Below, piece by piece: positions 33,693-42,876 of a DNA stretch of 64,000 nt; the first letter of the stretch is position 1, and every line of letters begins with the position of its first letter. The stretch lies in the NCBI RefSeq assembly GCF_003596405.1, contig NZ_QYUR01000008.1, forward strand, positions 1 to 64,000, in the 5' to 3' direction. This DNA is from Pseudomonas cavernicola (GTDB lineage Bacteria; Pseudomonadota; Gammaproteobacteria; Pseudomonadales; Pseudomonadaceae). Made by a program: the position numbers and the translations under genes. The notes beneath the pieces were generated by a model that saw only the letters and a program-made list of their open reading frames with translations, did not search any database and was not told where the DNA came from.

Positions 33693-33810
33693 CGTAGGGT
33701 GGGTTAGCCGCGTAGCGGCGTAACCCACCATCGATGCCGTCGGGCATCGCGTTGGCCGGCCCAGTGGACCGGGTGGTGGGTTACGGCCTGCGGCCTAACC
33801 CACCCTACGG
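33693..33810. repeat. GTAGGGTGGGTTA inverted-repeat element
   Basis: A 118-bp unit with ends CGTAGGGTGGGTTAG and CTAACCCACCCTACGG. The first 36 bases are themselves palindromic (GGTGGGTTAGCCGC / GCGGCGTAACCCACC). It abuts the nitrate reductase stop codon exactly and lies 15 bases before cobA. A shorter relative (GTAGGGTGGAT ... ATCCACCCTAC) is at 46704-46739. Confidence 0.7.
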
Positions 33811-36522
33811 TTATGCGTTTGCCACCGCCGGCAGTTGGGCCAGTAGCCGTTTGATTTCCGGAACGCAGGAGCCGCACTGAGTGCCGCAACCTAGGGTTTG
33901 TTTCAGGTCTTGCAAGCCCAGCCCGCGAGCGATTCCGGCGCAGACCGCGCCTTCGCTGACATTCATGCAGTTGCACAGGGTTTTGTTGCCGGGTGTACTG
34001 GCGCCAGCACTGCCGGGCGGCGTGGTGATCGGTGCCAGCAGCCAGCGGCGCAGGTCGGCGTCGGTTTCACCGCTCAGCCAGAGGCCCTTGAGCCAGTCGC
34101 GCGCCGCAGTTTCGCCGGCCAGACGGATCGCCGTGATGCGACCTTGCTCGATACGTACGCGCTTGCCGACTGCCCGACGCGGATCGTCATAGGCGAGCAC
34201 AGGGCCTTCATGCAGTCCGAGTAGGCGATCGATCTGGGCCAGCAGTTCGGGGGCGGGTGCCTCAGTGGCCGCCGCACGAATCAGCAGGGCTGGGCGCTCG
34301 CGGCCGACCAGGCCGAGGCTGGCGTAGTCGAAGCTTTCACACAGGGGGCGCAAAGCCTCAAAGCGCGTTTGAACCTCGCCTTCGACCAGGGCGAACAGTT
34401 GCCAGGGCAATTCGACCTTTTGCACCTCAACGCCGGCGTGCTTGAGTTCCGGCTGTTTCGAAAGCGGATCGAATGCCGGTAGAGTCAACACGTTGCAGCC
34501 CAAGCCCTTGAGAAAGCGATTGCCCCAGTGCATTGGTAAAAACACCTGGCCGGAGCGCACGCCTTCATCGCTTTGCACCGGCAGAACCAGGCTGCCGCGC
34601 CGGCTTTTCAGTTTCACCAGATCGCCGGCTTGCAGGCGCCGACGACGCAGTTCCTCTGGGTGCAGGCTGAGCACGGCTTCCTCGACATGACCGAACAGTT
34701 GCGCTGCCGTACCGGTGCGGCTCATGCCGTGCCAGTGGTCGCGCAGGCGGCCGGTATTGAGGGTCAGCGGGAAGCGCACATCACGTTTTTCTTTTGGCGC
34801 GCGATAGGGTTCGGCGATAAAGCTCGCCCGCCCGGATGCACTGGGGAACACGCCATTGCCATACAGCCGCGCGGTGCCTTCACGGGCGCCAGCGGGGAAG
34901 GGCCATTGCTGTGGACCTTGGGTATCCAGAATCGCGTAGCTGAGACCGGAAAGGTCCAGGTCGCGCTGGGCAGTCAGTTGTTTGTATTCATCGAACAAAG
35001 CTTGCGGCTGGTCGAAGTCAAACAGGCTGGGCAGGCCGGGGCGTAGCAGTTGTTCCAAGCGGCGGGCGAAATCCACGGTGATCGCCCAATCCGGCCGTGC
35101 CTCTGCGGGCGCGGGTACTGCGCGGCGAACGTGGGAAATACGCCGTTCGGAGTTGGTCACCGTGCCTTCCTTCTCACCCCAACTGGCGGCGGGCAGCAGT
35201 AGATCGGCGAAGCGGCACGTCTCTGTGGTGAAGAAGGCTTCCTGCACCACCACGAACGGGCAGGCGCTCAGCGCTTCATGAATCTTGTTCTGATCCGGCA
35301 GCGATTGCGCCGGGTTGGTGCAGGCGATCCACAGGGCTTTGATCTTGCCGGCATGCACTGCATCGAACAGTTCGATGGCAGTCAATCCGGGGCTCTCCGG
35401 CAGGCTGTCGACGCCCCAGTAATGGGCCACTTCGGCTCGGTGCTCGGCATTCGCCGCCTCGCGGTGGCCCGGCAGTAGGTTGCACAGGCTGCCGGTTTCG
35501 CGGCCGCCCATGGCATTTGGCTGGCCGGTGAGCGAGAAGGGGCCGGCCCCCACTCGGCCAATCTGCCCGGTGGCCAGGTGCAGGTTGATCAGTGCGCTGT
35601 TTTTCGCGCTGCCGGCGGTCGACTGATTCAGGCCCATGCACCACAGGGAGAGAAAGCTCGGCGCCTGGCCGATCCACTGGGCGCAGCTGTACAACTGCTC
35701 GACCGGAATGCCGCACAGCTCGGCGACCATTTGCGGGGTGTAGTCGCGCACCAGGGTTTTCAATGCGTCGAAGCCTTCGGTGTGCGCCTCGATAAAGCGC
35801 CGGTCGAGCCAGCCTTCCCACATCAGGATATGCAGGATGCCGTGAAACAGCGCGACATCGGTGCCCGGCTGGATCGCCAGGTGCAGGTCGGCCAGCTCGC
35901 AGGTATCGGTGCGCCGTGGGTCGACCACTATGATCTTCATGTCCGGGCGCTTGGCCTTGGCTTCTTCCAGTCGCCGAAAGAGAACGGGATGCGCGAAGGC
36001 CATGTTGCTGCCGACGATCAGCACGCAATCGCTGTGCTCGAGGTCTTCGTAGTTGCACGGTGGTGCATCGGCGCCGAGGCTGCGTTTGTAGCCAACCACG
36101 GCGGACGACATGCACAGCCGCGAGTTGCTATCGATGTTGTTGGTGCCCACCAAGGCGCGGGCGAGCTTGTTGAAGGCGTAGTAGTCCTCGGTCAGCAACT
36201 GACCGGAGATGTAGAAGGCCACACTGTCCGGGCCGTGTTCGCGGATGGTCTCGGCAAAGACGCTGGCCGCGTGATCCAGTGCCGAATCCCAGTTGGTGCG
36301 TGCACGCGGCAGGGCTTTGCCAAGGCGCAGTTCCGGGTGCAGCGCGCGTGCAGCCAGGTCCCCGGTCAGATGCAGAGTTGCGCCTTTACTGCAGAGTTTG
36401 CCGAAGTTGGCGGGGTGGGCTGGGTCACCTTTGACCCCCAGCACCTTTTCGCCGTCGTGCTCAATCAGTACACCGCAGCCGACGCCGCAGTAACAGCAGG
36501 TTGTGGCGGTTGTCAGGTGCAT
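33811..36522 (-). CDS. nasC: Assimilatory nitrate reductase, molybdopterin catalytic subunit
   Basis: A 903-residue molybdoenzyme from ATG 36522, preceded by CAGGAG. The N-terminal [4Fe-4S] site is TTCCYCGVGCGV (near residue 6) with the fourth Cys in GKLCSKG. The Mo-bis-MGD domains fill the middle, and the dinucleotide-binding domain begins near 590 (LTLNTGRLRDHWHGMSRTG). A C-terminal BFD-like [2Fe-2S] domain (CNCMNVSEGAVC ... CGTQCGSC, last 60 residues) probably receives electrons. It reduces cytoplasmic nitrate to nitrite. Family names vary (nasA, nasC, nasB); I use the P. aeruginosa-style name. Third gene of the nirB operon. Confidence 0.93.
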   Translation of the reverse strand: MHLTTATTCCYCGVGCGVLIEHDGEKVLGVKGDPAHPANFGKLCSKGATLHLTGDLAARALHPELRLGKALPRARTNWDSALDHAASVFAETIREHGPDSVAFYISGQLLTEDYYAFNKLARALVGTNNIDSNSRLCMSSAVVGYKRSLGADAPPCNYEDLEHSDCVLIVGSNMAFAHPVLFRRLEEAKAKRPDMKIIVVDPRRTDTCELADLHLAIQPGTDVALFHGILHILMWEGWLDRRFIEAHTEGFDALKTLVRDYTPQMVAELCGIPVEQLYSCAQWIGQAPSFLSLWCMGLNQSTAGSAKNSALINLHLATGQIGRVGAGPFSLTGQPNAMGGRETGSLCNLLPGHREAANAEHRAEVAHYWGVDSLPESPGLTAIELFDAVHAGKIKALWIACTNPAQSLPDQNKIHEALSACPFVVVQEAFFTTETCRFADLLLPAASWGEKEGTVTNSERRISHVRRAVPAPAEARPDWAITVDFARRLEQLLRPGLPSLFDFDQPQALFDEYKQLTAQRDLDLSGLSYAILDTQGPQQWPFPAGAREGTARLYGNGVFPSASGRASFIAEPYRAPKEKRDVRFPLTLNTGRLRDHWHGMSRTGTAAQLFGHVEEAVLSLHPEELRRRRLQAGDLVKLKSRRGSLVLPVQSDEGVRSGQVFLPMHWGNRFLKGLGCNVLTLPAFDPLSKQPELKHAGVEVQKVELPWQLFALVEGEVQTRFEALRPLCESFDYASLGLVGRERPALLIRAAATEAPAPELLAQIDRLLGLHEGPVLAYDDPRRAVGKRVRIEQGRITAIRLAGETAARDWLKGLWLSGETDADLRRWLLAPITTPPGSAGASTPGNKTLCNCMNVSEGAVCAGIARGLGLQDLKQTLGCGTQCGSCVPEIKRLLAQLPAVANA

Positions 36523-36610
36523 GGTGCTGACTCCTGTAGGTTGGTGCTGAGCGAAGCGATGCCCAACAAGCACCGCGCAGCGGTGCCCTTGTTTATCCCC
36601 ATGGAGCAGC

Positions 36611-36937
36611 TCAGACACACAGAGCGGCTTCCCTCAGCGCGAGTAGTACACGACCGTTCTCGACCTTGGCCGAATGTTTGTGGGCGCAACCGACATCCGG
36701 GGCCAGGGCTTCGCCGTTTTCCAGATCGATCTGCCAGTTATGCAGCGGGCAGGCCACGCGTTTGCCGTAGATCAAGCCTTGGGACAGCGGGCCGCCCTTG
36801 TGCGGGCAGCGGTCGTCGAGGGCGAAGACTTCATCGTCGGCGGCTCGGAAGATGGCGATATCGCCTTTGGGGCCGGCGACGATGCGTGAGCCGAGTACGT
36901 TGATCTCTTCCAGGGCGCAGATATCTAGCCAGTTCAT
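36611..36937 (-). CDS. nirD: Nitrite reductase small subunit (Rieske-type)
   Basis: A 108-residue NirD protein with Rieske-fold segments CPHKGGPLSQG (near residue 44) and CPLHNWQIDLENG (near 62); here the C-P-H and C-P-L-H ligand residues are all present. It is the small partner of NirB in NADH-dependent nitrite reduction to ammonium. The ATG overlaps the nirB TGA by four bases. Confidence 0.95.
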   Translation of the reverse strand: MNWLDICALEEINVLGSRIVAGPKGDIAIFRAADDEVFALDDRCPHKGGPLSQGLIYGKRVACPLHNWQIDLENGEALAPDVGCAHKHSAKVENGRVLLALREAALCV

Positions 36938-39390
36938 ACGGTCGCCTCCTCAACTTGAACTACTGCAATGCGGTCGAACTCTTTCTTCAATTGCGGCTGC
37001 TCGATCCGCTCTTTCCACGGGTCCTGCTCGAAGGACAGCGAGAACTGCAGGCGTGCATTCAGCGCCTGGCGATTCGCGGCGTCCTCGACCACGGCTCGCT
37101 TGATGTAGTCCATGCCGACCCTTTGCAGGTAATGCACGGTGCGTTCCAGGTAGAAGGCTTCTTCGCGGTACAGCTGCAGGAAGGCGCCGTTGTATTCGCG
37201 CACCTCATCGGCGGTTTTGAGCTTGACGAAGAACTCCGCGACTTCGGTTTTGATCCCGCCGTTACCGCCGATATACATCTCCCAACCGGAATCGACGCCG
37301 ATCACGCCGACGTCCTTGATCCCTGCTTCGGCGCAATTACGTGGGCAGCCGGAGACCGCGAGCTTGACCTTGTGCGGCGACCACATGTTGAACAGGTCGT
37401 GCTCCAGATCGATGCCCAGCTGAGTCGAGTTCTGTGTACCGAAGCGGCAGAACTCGCTGCCGACGCAGGTCTTCACGGTGCGGATGGATTTGCCATAGGC
37501 GTGACCGGAGGGCATATCCAGTTCCTTCCAGACTGCCGGCAGGTCTTCCTTCTTGATCCCCAGCAGGTCAATGCGCTGGCCGCCGGTGACCTTGACCATG
37601 GGCACCTTGTACTTGTCCGCCACGTCAGCGATCCGCCGCAGCTCGGACGGGTTGGTCACGCCGCCCCACATCCGCGGCACCACCGAGTAGGTGCCGTCCT
37701 TTTGAATATTGGCGTGAGCGCGTTCGTTGATCAGGCGCGACTGCGGGTCGTCCTTAGCTTCGCCTGGCCAGGTCGAGAGCAGGTAGTAGTTCAGCGCCGG
37801 GCGGCAGGTGGCGCAGCCGTTCGGGGTGTTCCAGTGCAGCGCGCGCTGAGTGTCGGCGATGCTGATCAGATGCTGCTCGCGGATCGCCTGGCGGATCTGC
37901 CCGTGGTTGAGGTCGCTGCATCCGCAGATGGCTTTCTCGCTTTTCGGCTTCACGTCCGCCGCGCCACCGACGGTGCTGATCAGAATCTGTTCGACCAGTC
38001 CGGCACAGGAGCCGCAGGAGCTGGCGGCCTTGGTGTGCTTCTTCACCTCATCGACGCTGAACAGGCCGTTTTCCTGGATGGCCTTGACGATGGTGCCCTT
38101 GCACACGCCGTTGCAGCCGCAGATTTCCGCGCTGTCCGGCATGCTCGCGGTTTTGTCCTGGCCCTGGTGGCCGACGTCGCCAATGGCGTTTTCGCCGAAC
38201 ATCAGGTGGTCGCGGATTTGCGCGACGTTGTGGTTCTCGCGCACTTGGCGGAAGTACCAGCCGCCGTCGGCGGTATCGCCATAGAGGCAGGCGCCGACCA
38301 GGATGTCGTCTTTGATCACCAGTTTCTTGTACACGCCGCCGATGGGGTCGGAGAGGGTGATCGTCTCGGTACCCTCGGCACCCATGAATTCGCCGGCGGA
38401 GAACAGGTCGATGCCGGTGACTTTCAGCTTGGTCGAGGTCACCGAGCCCTGATAGCGGGCAAAACCCAGTTGCGCCAGATGGTTGGCGCAGACCTTGGCT
38501 TGCTCGAATAGCGGCGCGACCAGGCCGTAAGCGATGCCGCGGTGATTGGCGCATTCGCCGACCGAGTAGATGCGCGGGTCAAAGGTCTGCATCGTGTCGT
38601 TGACCAGAATCCCGCGGTTGCAGGGGATGCCGGATTTTTCCGCCAACTCGCTGTTTGGCCGGATCCCGGCCGCCATCACCACCAGATCCGCCGGTATCAC
38701 TTCATCGTCGGCGAAGCGCACGGCGCAGACGCGACCTTCTTCATTGCCGATCAGTTCTGCGGTGTGTTTAGGCAGCTTGAACTTCAGGCCGCGGGCTTCC
38801 AGTGCGGTTTGCAGCAACTTGCCGGCGGTGGGGTCGAGCTGGCGCTCCATCAGCCAGTCGCCGATATGCACCACGGTCACATCCATGCCGCGCAGTTTGA
38901 GGCCGTTGGCGGCCTCCAGGCCGAGCAGGCCACCGCCGATCACCACTGCATGGCTGTGGGTTTGCGCGGTGTCCATCATTGCCTGGGTGTCTGCGATGTC
39001 GCGGTAGCCGATCACGCCCTTGAGCTTGTTGCCGGGGATTGGCAGCACGAACGGGTTGGAGCCGGTGGCGATCAACAGACGGTCGTATTCGGCTTCGCTG
39101 CCGTCATCGGCGATCACCCGGCGCTTGATCCGGTCGATCTGCACCACCTTGCGGTTGAGCATCAGTTGGATGCCGTTTTCGCTGTACCAGTTCAGGTCGT
39201 TGAGCACGATCTCTTCGAACTTCTGCTCACCGGCCAGTACGGGCGAGAGCAGGATGCGGTTGTAGTTCGGGTGCGGTTCGGCGCCGAACACGGTGATCTC
39301 ATAGAGGTCCGGGGCGAGCTTGAGCAGCTCTTCCAGTGTACGTACCCCGGCCATGCCATTGCCGATCATGACTAATTTGAGCTTTTTCAT
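36934..39390 (-). CDS. nirB: NADH-dependent nitrite reductase large subunit
   Basis: An 818-residue enzyme from ATG 39390, which follows GGAGAACAGC. Domains in order: FAD/NAD(P)-binding oxidoreductase (GNGMAGVRTLEELL near residue 10, VVIGGGLLGLEAANGL near 148), two BFD-like Fe-S segments (CGCNGVCKGTI near 418 and CGCSDLNHGQI near 490), then the sirohaem/[4Fe-4S] domain with VKTCVGSEFCRFGTQNST (near 640) and VSGCPRNCAEAGIKD (near 683). It reduces nitrite to ammonia in the cytoplasm. First gene of the operon, with a sigma54-type promoter and an ANTAR-responsive leader upstream. Confidence 0.97.
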   Translation of the reverse strand: MKKLKLVMIGNGMAGVRTLEELLKLAPDLYEITVFGAEPHPNYNRILLSPVLAGEQKFEEIVLNDLNWYSENGIQLMLNRKVVQIDRIKRRVIADDGSEAEYDRLLIATGSNPFVLPIPGNKLKGVIGYRDIADTQAMMDTAQTHSHAVVIGGGLLGLEAANGLKLRGMDVTVVHIGDWLMERQLDPTAGKLLQTALEARGLKFKLPKHTAELIGNEEGRVCAVRFADDEVIPADLVVMAAGIRPNSELAEKSGIPCNRGILVNDTMQTFDPRIYSVGECANHRGIAYGLVAPLFEQAKVCANHLAQLGFARYQGSVTSTKLKVTGIDLFSAGEFMGAEGTETITLSDPIGGVYKKLVIKDDILVGACLYGDTADGGWYFRQVRENHNVAQIRDHLMFGENAIGDVGHQGQDKTASMPDSAEICGCNGVCKGTIVKAIQENGLFSVDEVKKHTKAASSCGSCAGLVEQILISTVGGAADVKPKSEKAICGCSDLNHGQIRQAIREQHLISIADTQRALHWNTPNGCATCRPALNYYLLSTWPGEAKDDPQSRLINERAHANIQKDGTYSVVPRMWGGVTNPSELRRIADVADKYKVPMVKVTGGQRIDLLGIKKEDLPAVWKELDMPSGHAYGKSIRTVKTCVGSEFCRFGTQNSTQLGIDLEHDLFNMWSPHKVKLAVSGCPRNCAEAGIKDVGVIGVDSGWEMYIGGNGGIKTEVAEFFVKLKTADEVREYNGAFLQLYREEAFYLERTVHYLQRVGMDYIKRAVVEDAANRQALNARLQFSLSFEQDPWKERIEQPQLKKEFDRIAVVQVEEATV

Positions 39391-39461
39391 GCTGTTCTCC
39401 GTGAGCTTGGGCAGCCTGCCGTGCAGGGGCTTCCAAGTGGCTCTACAAAATCCGCACAAAC

Positions 39462-39501
39462 AAAAAAGGCGCCTTGCCGGTTACCCAGCAAGGACGCCTT
39501 T
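39462..39501 (-). terminator. Leader terminator of the nirB operon
   Basis: On the minus strand AAAGGCG-T-CCTTGC pairs with GCAAGG-CGCCTTT, loop TGGGTAACCG, followed by six T. It lies 72 bases before the nirB ATG, inside the transcript, so it must be bypassed for expression: a classic attenuator. Confidence 0.9.
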
Positions 39502-39547
39502 GTCCAAGTCCCGATCTAGCGGGAAGTGCCTCCCTCGCCATTGAGGG
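39492..39547 (-). promoter_or_regulatory. ANTAR (NasT)-target two-hairpin leader of nirB
   Basis: On the transcript strand, hairpin 1 is CCCTC-AATGGC-GAGGG (39547-39532) and hairpin 2 is GGAC-AAAGGC-GTCC (39505-39492). Both have six-base loops with A at position 1 and G at position 4, the known recognition pattern of ANTAR-domain proteins. Hairpin 2 overlaps the left arm of the terminator, so the two cannot coexist. A third helix (TCCCG-CTAGAT-CGGGA) lies between. NasT, an ANTAR protein, is encoded at 46.8 kb. Known NasT antitermination in related bacteria fits this exactly. Confidence 0.85.
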
Positions 39548-39579
39548 CTGCGCTTTTTATAAATTGTCGAAGTTGATAC

Positions 39580-39595
39580 TGCAGTAGCTGTGCCA
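39580..39595 (-). promoter_or_regulatory. Sigma54-type promoter of the nirB operon
   Basis: On the minus strand TTGGCACAGCTACTGCAG has -24 GG and -12 GC separated by ten bases, matching TGGCAC-N5-TTGCA except for CTGCA at -12. It lies about 190 bases before nirB and about 32 bases before hairpin 1. Confidence 0.75.
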
Positions 39596-39679
39596 ACTTT
39601 GCTGGAGCCTGGGGTTCCCGAGGGTTTGCCTGGTATTTGCGCTCTGACTTGGCAGTCGTTGCGCACCCGTTTAAAGCAA

Positions 39680-39696
39680 GTTGCGCTGTTATGGTG
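39680..39696. promoter_or_regulatory. NtrC-type binding site upstream of nirB
   Basis: TGCGCTGTTATGGTGCA matches the NtrC consensus (GCAC-N7-GTGC, as in TGCACCAACATGGTGCA) except for one base of the first arm. It is about 100 bp upstream of the sigma54 promoter, the normal distance for an enhancer. The rest of 39597-39782 holds one weaker GCGCACC word near 39658. Confidence 0.65.
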
Positions 39697-39782
39697 CACT
39701 CGATGGTGGCTTGCAGGCCAGGTAAGTGGGCTGTGCACGCCGAGATTGCGCGAACACTTTCAGTGCCGGCGGTAGCGCTGGG

Positions 39783-41453
39783 CTAGCCCTGCAACGCCAA
39801 CACAATCAACAGTAAATTCAACACCAGCGAAAACAGCGCCAAGCCTCGCCAGACCTTCAACGGTTCGCGCTCCAGCAGCGGGCGTGGGCGCACGCTGAGA
39901 GCCTGGCGTTCGCCGTGTTCCAGTAGTAGCAGCCACTGCTCGGCGGTTTCGAGACGCTGTGCCGGGTCGGCGCTCAGCGCACGATTGAGGCATTCGTCAA
40001 GCCAGTTGGGCAGGTCCGGGCGGTAGCGGCTGGCCGGAGTTGGGGTGCCGAAACGCGGATGCTGGAAGGCCTCGATCTCGCCATAGGGGTAATGCCCGGT
40101 CAGCAAGTGATAGAGGGTAACGCCGGCAGCGTAGAGGTCCTGTTGCGCGCTCGGCGCCACGCCGGCAAAAGCCTCCGGGGCGATATAGCTGGGGGTCCCG
40201 GGCAAGCTGTGGACTTCATCCTGGGACAGGCCTGGGCAATAGGCCAGGCCGAAGTCGAGTACGCGCAACTCACCGTCATCGCCCCATAGGAGGTTTTCCG
40301 GTTTCAGGTCGCGATGCAGAATGTTGCGCCGGTGCAGCATGCCCAGGGCGCGAAGCAGGCGTGGCGCGATATCCAACCATTCGGGCAGGCCCAGCGGGCC
40401 GGACAGGCGCAAGTGCTCGGCCAGGGTTTGTCCGCAGTGCTCACGCTGCACGTAATACAAATGCTGACGCTCGGGCACGGCGTGTACTTCCGGGAAGTTG
40501 CGCCCGGCCACACGCCGTAGAAACCACTCTTCCAGCAGCAGCGCCGGGCCGGCCTGGGCTTCGTCGTGGCGGCTCGGAGGCAAGGTTTTCAGCAGCCAGC
40601 GCCGCCCTTGGGCATCGCGCACGCGGTAAACCAGCGACTGACGCGACTCTGCGATCAGTCGCTCGATCTGCCAGCCTTCGAAGTTCTGCCCCTCGCGTAG
40701 CTTCGGTGGCAGCGGCCAGTGTTCCAGTTGCGCCAAGGTGTCAGCGAGGTCGCCTTGCGGCAGCGTGCCGACTTGCACCAGCAGGGCGCTGGCGTTGTCC
40801 TGGCTGCCAGCCAGATGCGCGGCGCTGACCAGCGCTTGCGCGGCGGCCGTGGGGTCGTGGGCATCCTGCAAAATGTGTTGAATGTGGCTGTCGCCCAGTA
40901 CCGCCCAGACACCATCGCTGACCAGCAGAAAGTGCTCGCCTTCGCGCAGTTCGCCGTCGAGGTAGTCGACCACCAGATGTTGATCCAGCCCCAGCGCGCG
41001 CTTGAGTACATGCTGCATGCCCGGCTGTTCCCAGACGTGATCCTCGGTCAACCGCTCCAGCGTGCCATCCAGCCAGCGATAGGCACGGCAATCGCCGACA
41101 TGGGCCAAGGTAAAGCGCCGGCCACGCAGTACCAGCGCGGTCAGGGTGGTGAGCAGCGGTTGCCCGCCGCCGTTGGCTTGCAGCCAGCGGTTGTGTGCCA
41201 GCAGCAAGCGTTCCAGCGATTGCGCCACGGCCCAGGTCTCGGGCGTGGCGTAGTAATCGAGGGCCAGCGCCTGCAAGGTCGCACGCGCCGCCAAACCGCC
41301 GTCGGCACACTGGCTGACGCCATCGGCGAGGGCGAACAGATACCCCTTGCTCGCCGCCAGCACCGGTGCAGGCGTGACCACCCGCAGGGCGTCCTGATTC
41401 TCCGCCCGAGGGCCGGTAGCGCTGGCTTGGCCGAAGTTGAGTTGCAGGCTCAT
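39783..41453 (-). CDS. PP2C phosphatase - Ser/Thr kinase fusion with C-terminal TM
   Basis: A 556-residue bifunctional protein. Residues 1-235 form a PP2C-type phosphatase (LFALADGVSQCADGG near 40, LAHVGDCRAYRWLDG near 115, LLVSDGVW near 172). Residues 255-520 form an Hanks-type kinase: YRVRDAQGRRWLLKTL with the ATP lysine, HRDLKPENLLW, DFGLAY and YIAPEAFAG. Residues 535-554 are a membrane anchor. Opposite activities in one chain suggest a signalling switch. It lies between the nirB operon and the nitrate transporter; the homologous gene has this place in P. aeruginosa. It starts 24 bases after the transporter gene and is probably co-transcribed with it. Target unknown. Confidence 0.92.
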   Translation of the reverse strand: MSLQLNFGQASATGPRAENQDALRVVTPAPVLAASKGYLFALADGVSQCADGGLAARATLQALALDYYATPETWAVAQSLERLLLAHNRWLQANGGGQPLLTTLTALVLRGRRFTLAHVGDCRAYRWLDGTLERLTEDHVWEQPGMQHVLKRALGLDQHLVVDYLDGELREGEHFLLVSDGVWAVLGDSHIQHILQDAHDPTAAAQALVSAAHLAGSQDNASALLVQVGTLPQGDLADTLAQLEHWPLPPKLREGQNFEGWQIERLIAESRQSLVYRVRDAQGRRWLLKTLPPSRHDEAQAGPALLLEEWFLRRVAGRNFPEVHAVPERQHLYYVQREHCGQTLAEHLRLSGPLGLPEWLDIAPRLLRALGMLHRRNILHRDLKPENLLWGDDGELRVLDFGLAYCPGLSQDEVHSLPGTPSYIAPEAFAGVAPSAQQDLYAAGVTLYHLLTGHYPYGEIEAFQHPRFGTPTPASRYRPDLPNWLDECLNRALSADPAQRLETAEQWLLLLEHGERQALSVRPRPLLEREPLKVWRGLALFSLVLNLLLIVLALQG

Positions 41454-41477
41454 GGAGTGCTCTTCATTTGTGCAGGT

Positions 41478-42689
41478 TCAAACCCGCGCCGCCGTCAGCG
41501 CTGCCGAGCCCCAAGTGGTTCTCCAGCGCAGTTTCACGCCATACAAACCGAACCAGGCAAGCATACCGAGGCTGGCGAACAGCCAGAGACCCAGTTGGTA
41601 TTCGCCGGTCGATTGTTTAATCGCGCCAAGCCCGGCCGTCAGCAGGAATCCACCGATGCCGCCGGCCATGCCGATCAGCCCGGTCATCACGCCGATCTCC
41701 TTGCGAAAGCGCTGCGGCACCAGCTGGAAGACCGCACCGTTGCCGGCACCGAGGCTGAGCATGGCGAGCACGAACAAGGTTAGTGCGGCGGTCGAACTGG
41801 ATAGATTAAAGCCGACGGCAGCGATGCAAATCGACGCAGCGGTATAAACCGCCAGCAAGGTGCGGATACCGCCGAAACGGTCGGCCAAGGCTCCACCGAG
41901 CGGGCGCATCAGGCTGCCGGCGAACACGCAGGCGGCGGTGTAGTAGCCGGCCTTCACCGGGTCGAACCCGTACTGGTCATGGAAGTAGCCGGGCAGGGTG
42001 CTGGCCAGGCCGAGGAAGCCACCGAAGGTGACGCTGTAGAAGAACATGAACCACCAGCTGTCGCGGTCACCCAGAGCCTTTAAATAGTCGGCCATGGACT
42101 TGGGCGCCGGACGTTCCGGGGCATTACGGGCGACCATGGCGAAAATCGCCAAGGTCAGCACCAAGGGAATCAACGCCAGACCGAACACATTACTCCAGCC
42201 GAATGCGCTGGCCAGAACCGGTGCAAACAGCGCAGCCAGAACTGTGCCCGAGTTACCGGCGCCGGCGATGCCGAGGGCCTTGCCTTGGTGTTGCGGTGGA
42301 TACCATTGCGAGGCCAAAGGCAGTGCCACGGCGAAGGAGGCACCGGCAACGCCGAGGAACAGGCCTAGCAGCAGCGCCTGTTCGTAACTGTGAATTCCCA
42401 GCTGCCAGGCGACGAATAGTGCGCCGATGACGATTACCTGGCCCAGCAGGCCGGCGGTTTTGGGCGATGTACGGTCGGCCAGCAGGCCCATCAGAAAGCG
42501 CAGTACCGCGCCGGCGAGAATAGGCGTGGCGACCATCATGGCGCGTTGCTGAGTGGTCAGGCCGAGGTCGGCAGCGATCTGCACGCCCAATGGACCGAGG
42601 ACGTACCAGACCATGAAGCTCAGGTCGAAGTAGAGGAAGGCGGCGAACAAGGTCGGCGCGTGGCCGGCTTTCCAGAAGCTTGTATTCAT
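41478..42689 (-). CDS. nasA: Nitrate/nitrite transporter (NarK/NasA MFS family)
   Basis: A 403-residue MFS protein with twelve hydrophobic segments. The nitrate signatures of the NNP family are recognisable: GVAGASFAVALPLASQWYPPQHQGKALGIAGAGNSGT (helix 4-5 region) and SLGAGNGAVFQLVPQRF (second signature, near 315). It would import nitrate for assimilation. ATG 42689 follows GAGGTGTTAG. The name nasA follows the pseudomonad usage for the transporter. It has its own sigma54-type promoter and ANTAR leader. Confidence 0.92.
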   Translation of the reverse strand: MNTSFWKAGHAPTLFAAFLYFDLSFMVWYVLGPLGVQIAADLGLTTQQRAMMVATPILAGAVLRFLMGLLADRTSPKTAGLLGQVIVIGALFVAWQLGIHSYEQALLLGLFLGVAGASFAVALPLASQWYPPQHQGKALGIAGAGNSGTVLAALFAPVLASAFGWSNVFGLALIPLVLTLAIFAMVARNAPERPAPKSMADYLKALGDRDSWWFMFFYSVTFGGFLGLASTLPGYFHDQYGFDPVKAGYYTAACVFAGSLMRPLGGALADRFGGIRTLLAVYTAASICIAAVGFNLSSSTAALTLFVLAMLSLGAGNGAVFQLVPQRFRKEIGVMTGLIGMAGGIGGFLLTAGLGAIKQSTGEYQLGLWLFASLGMLAWFGLYGVKLRWRTTWGSAALTAARV

Positions 42690-42876
42690 CTAACACCTCA
42701 TCTGCAAAAAGGATCCCGGCGGATCGGCGAGCAGTGATCGTGGGCACTGCCAACCGACCCGCCGGGGAGTGACGTTGCGCTTGTGGCGCAGCGCCCTGCG
42801 GCCGAAGCCACAGCTGGGTTGAGAGAGTTGCAAGCGGAACGTCCGGATCGCGGCTCGTCCTGCTGGAGCCAAACGA

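Noticed and set aside
36955..38511. A 518-codon open frame on the plus strand
   Set aside because: Shadow of nirB, with no start signal and no family features.
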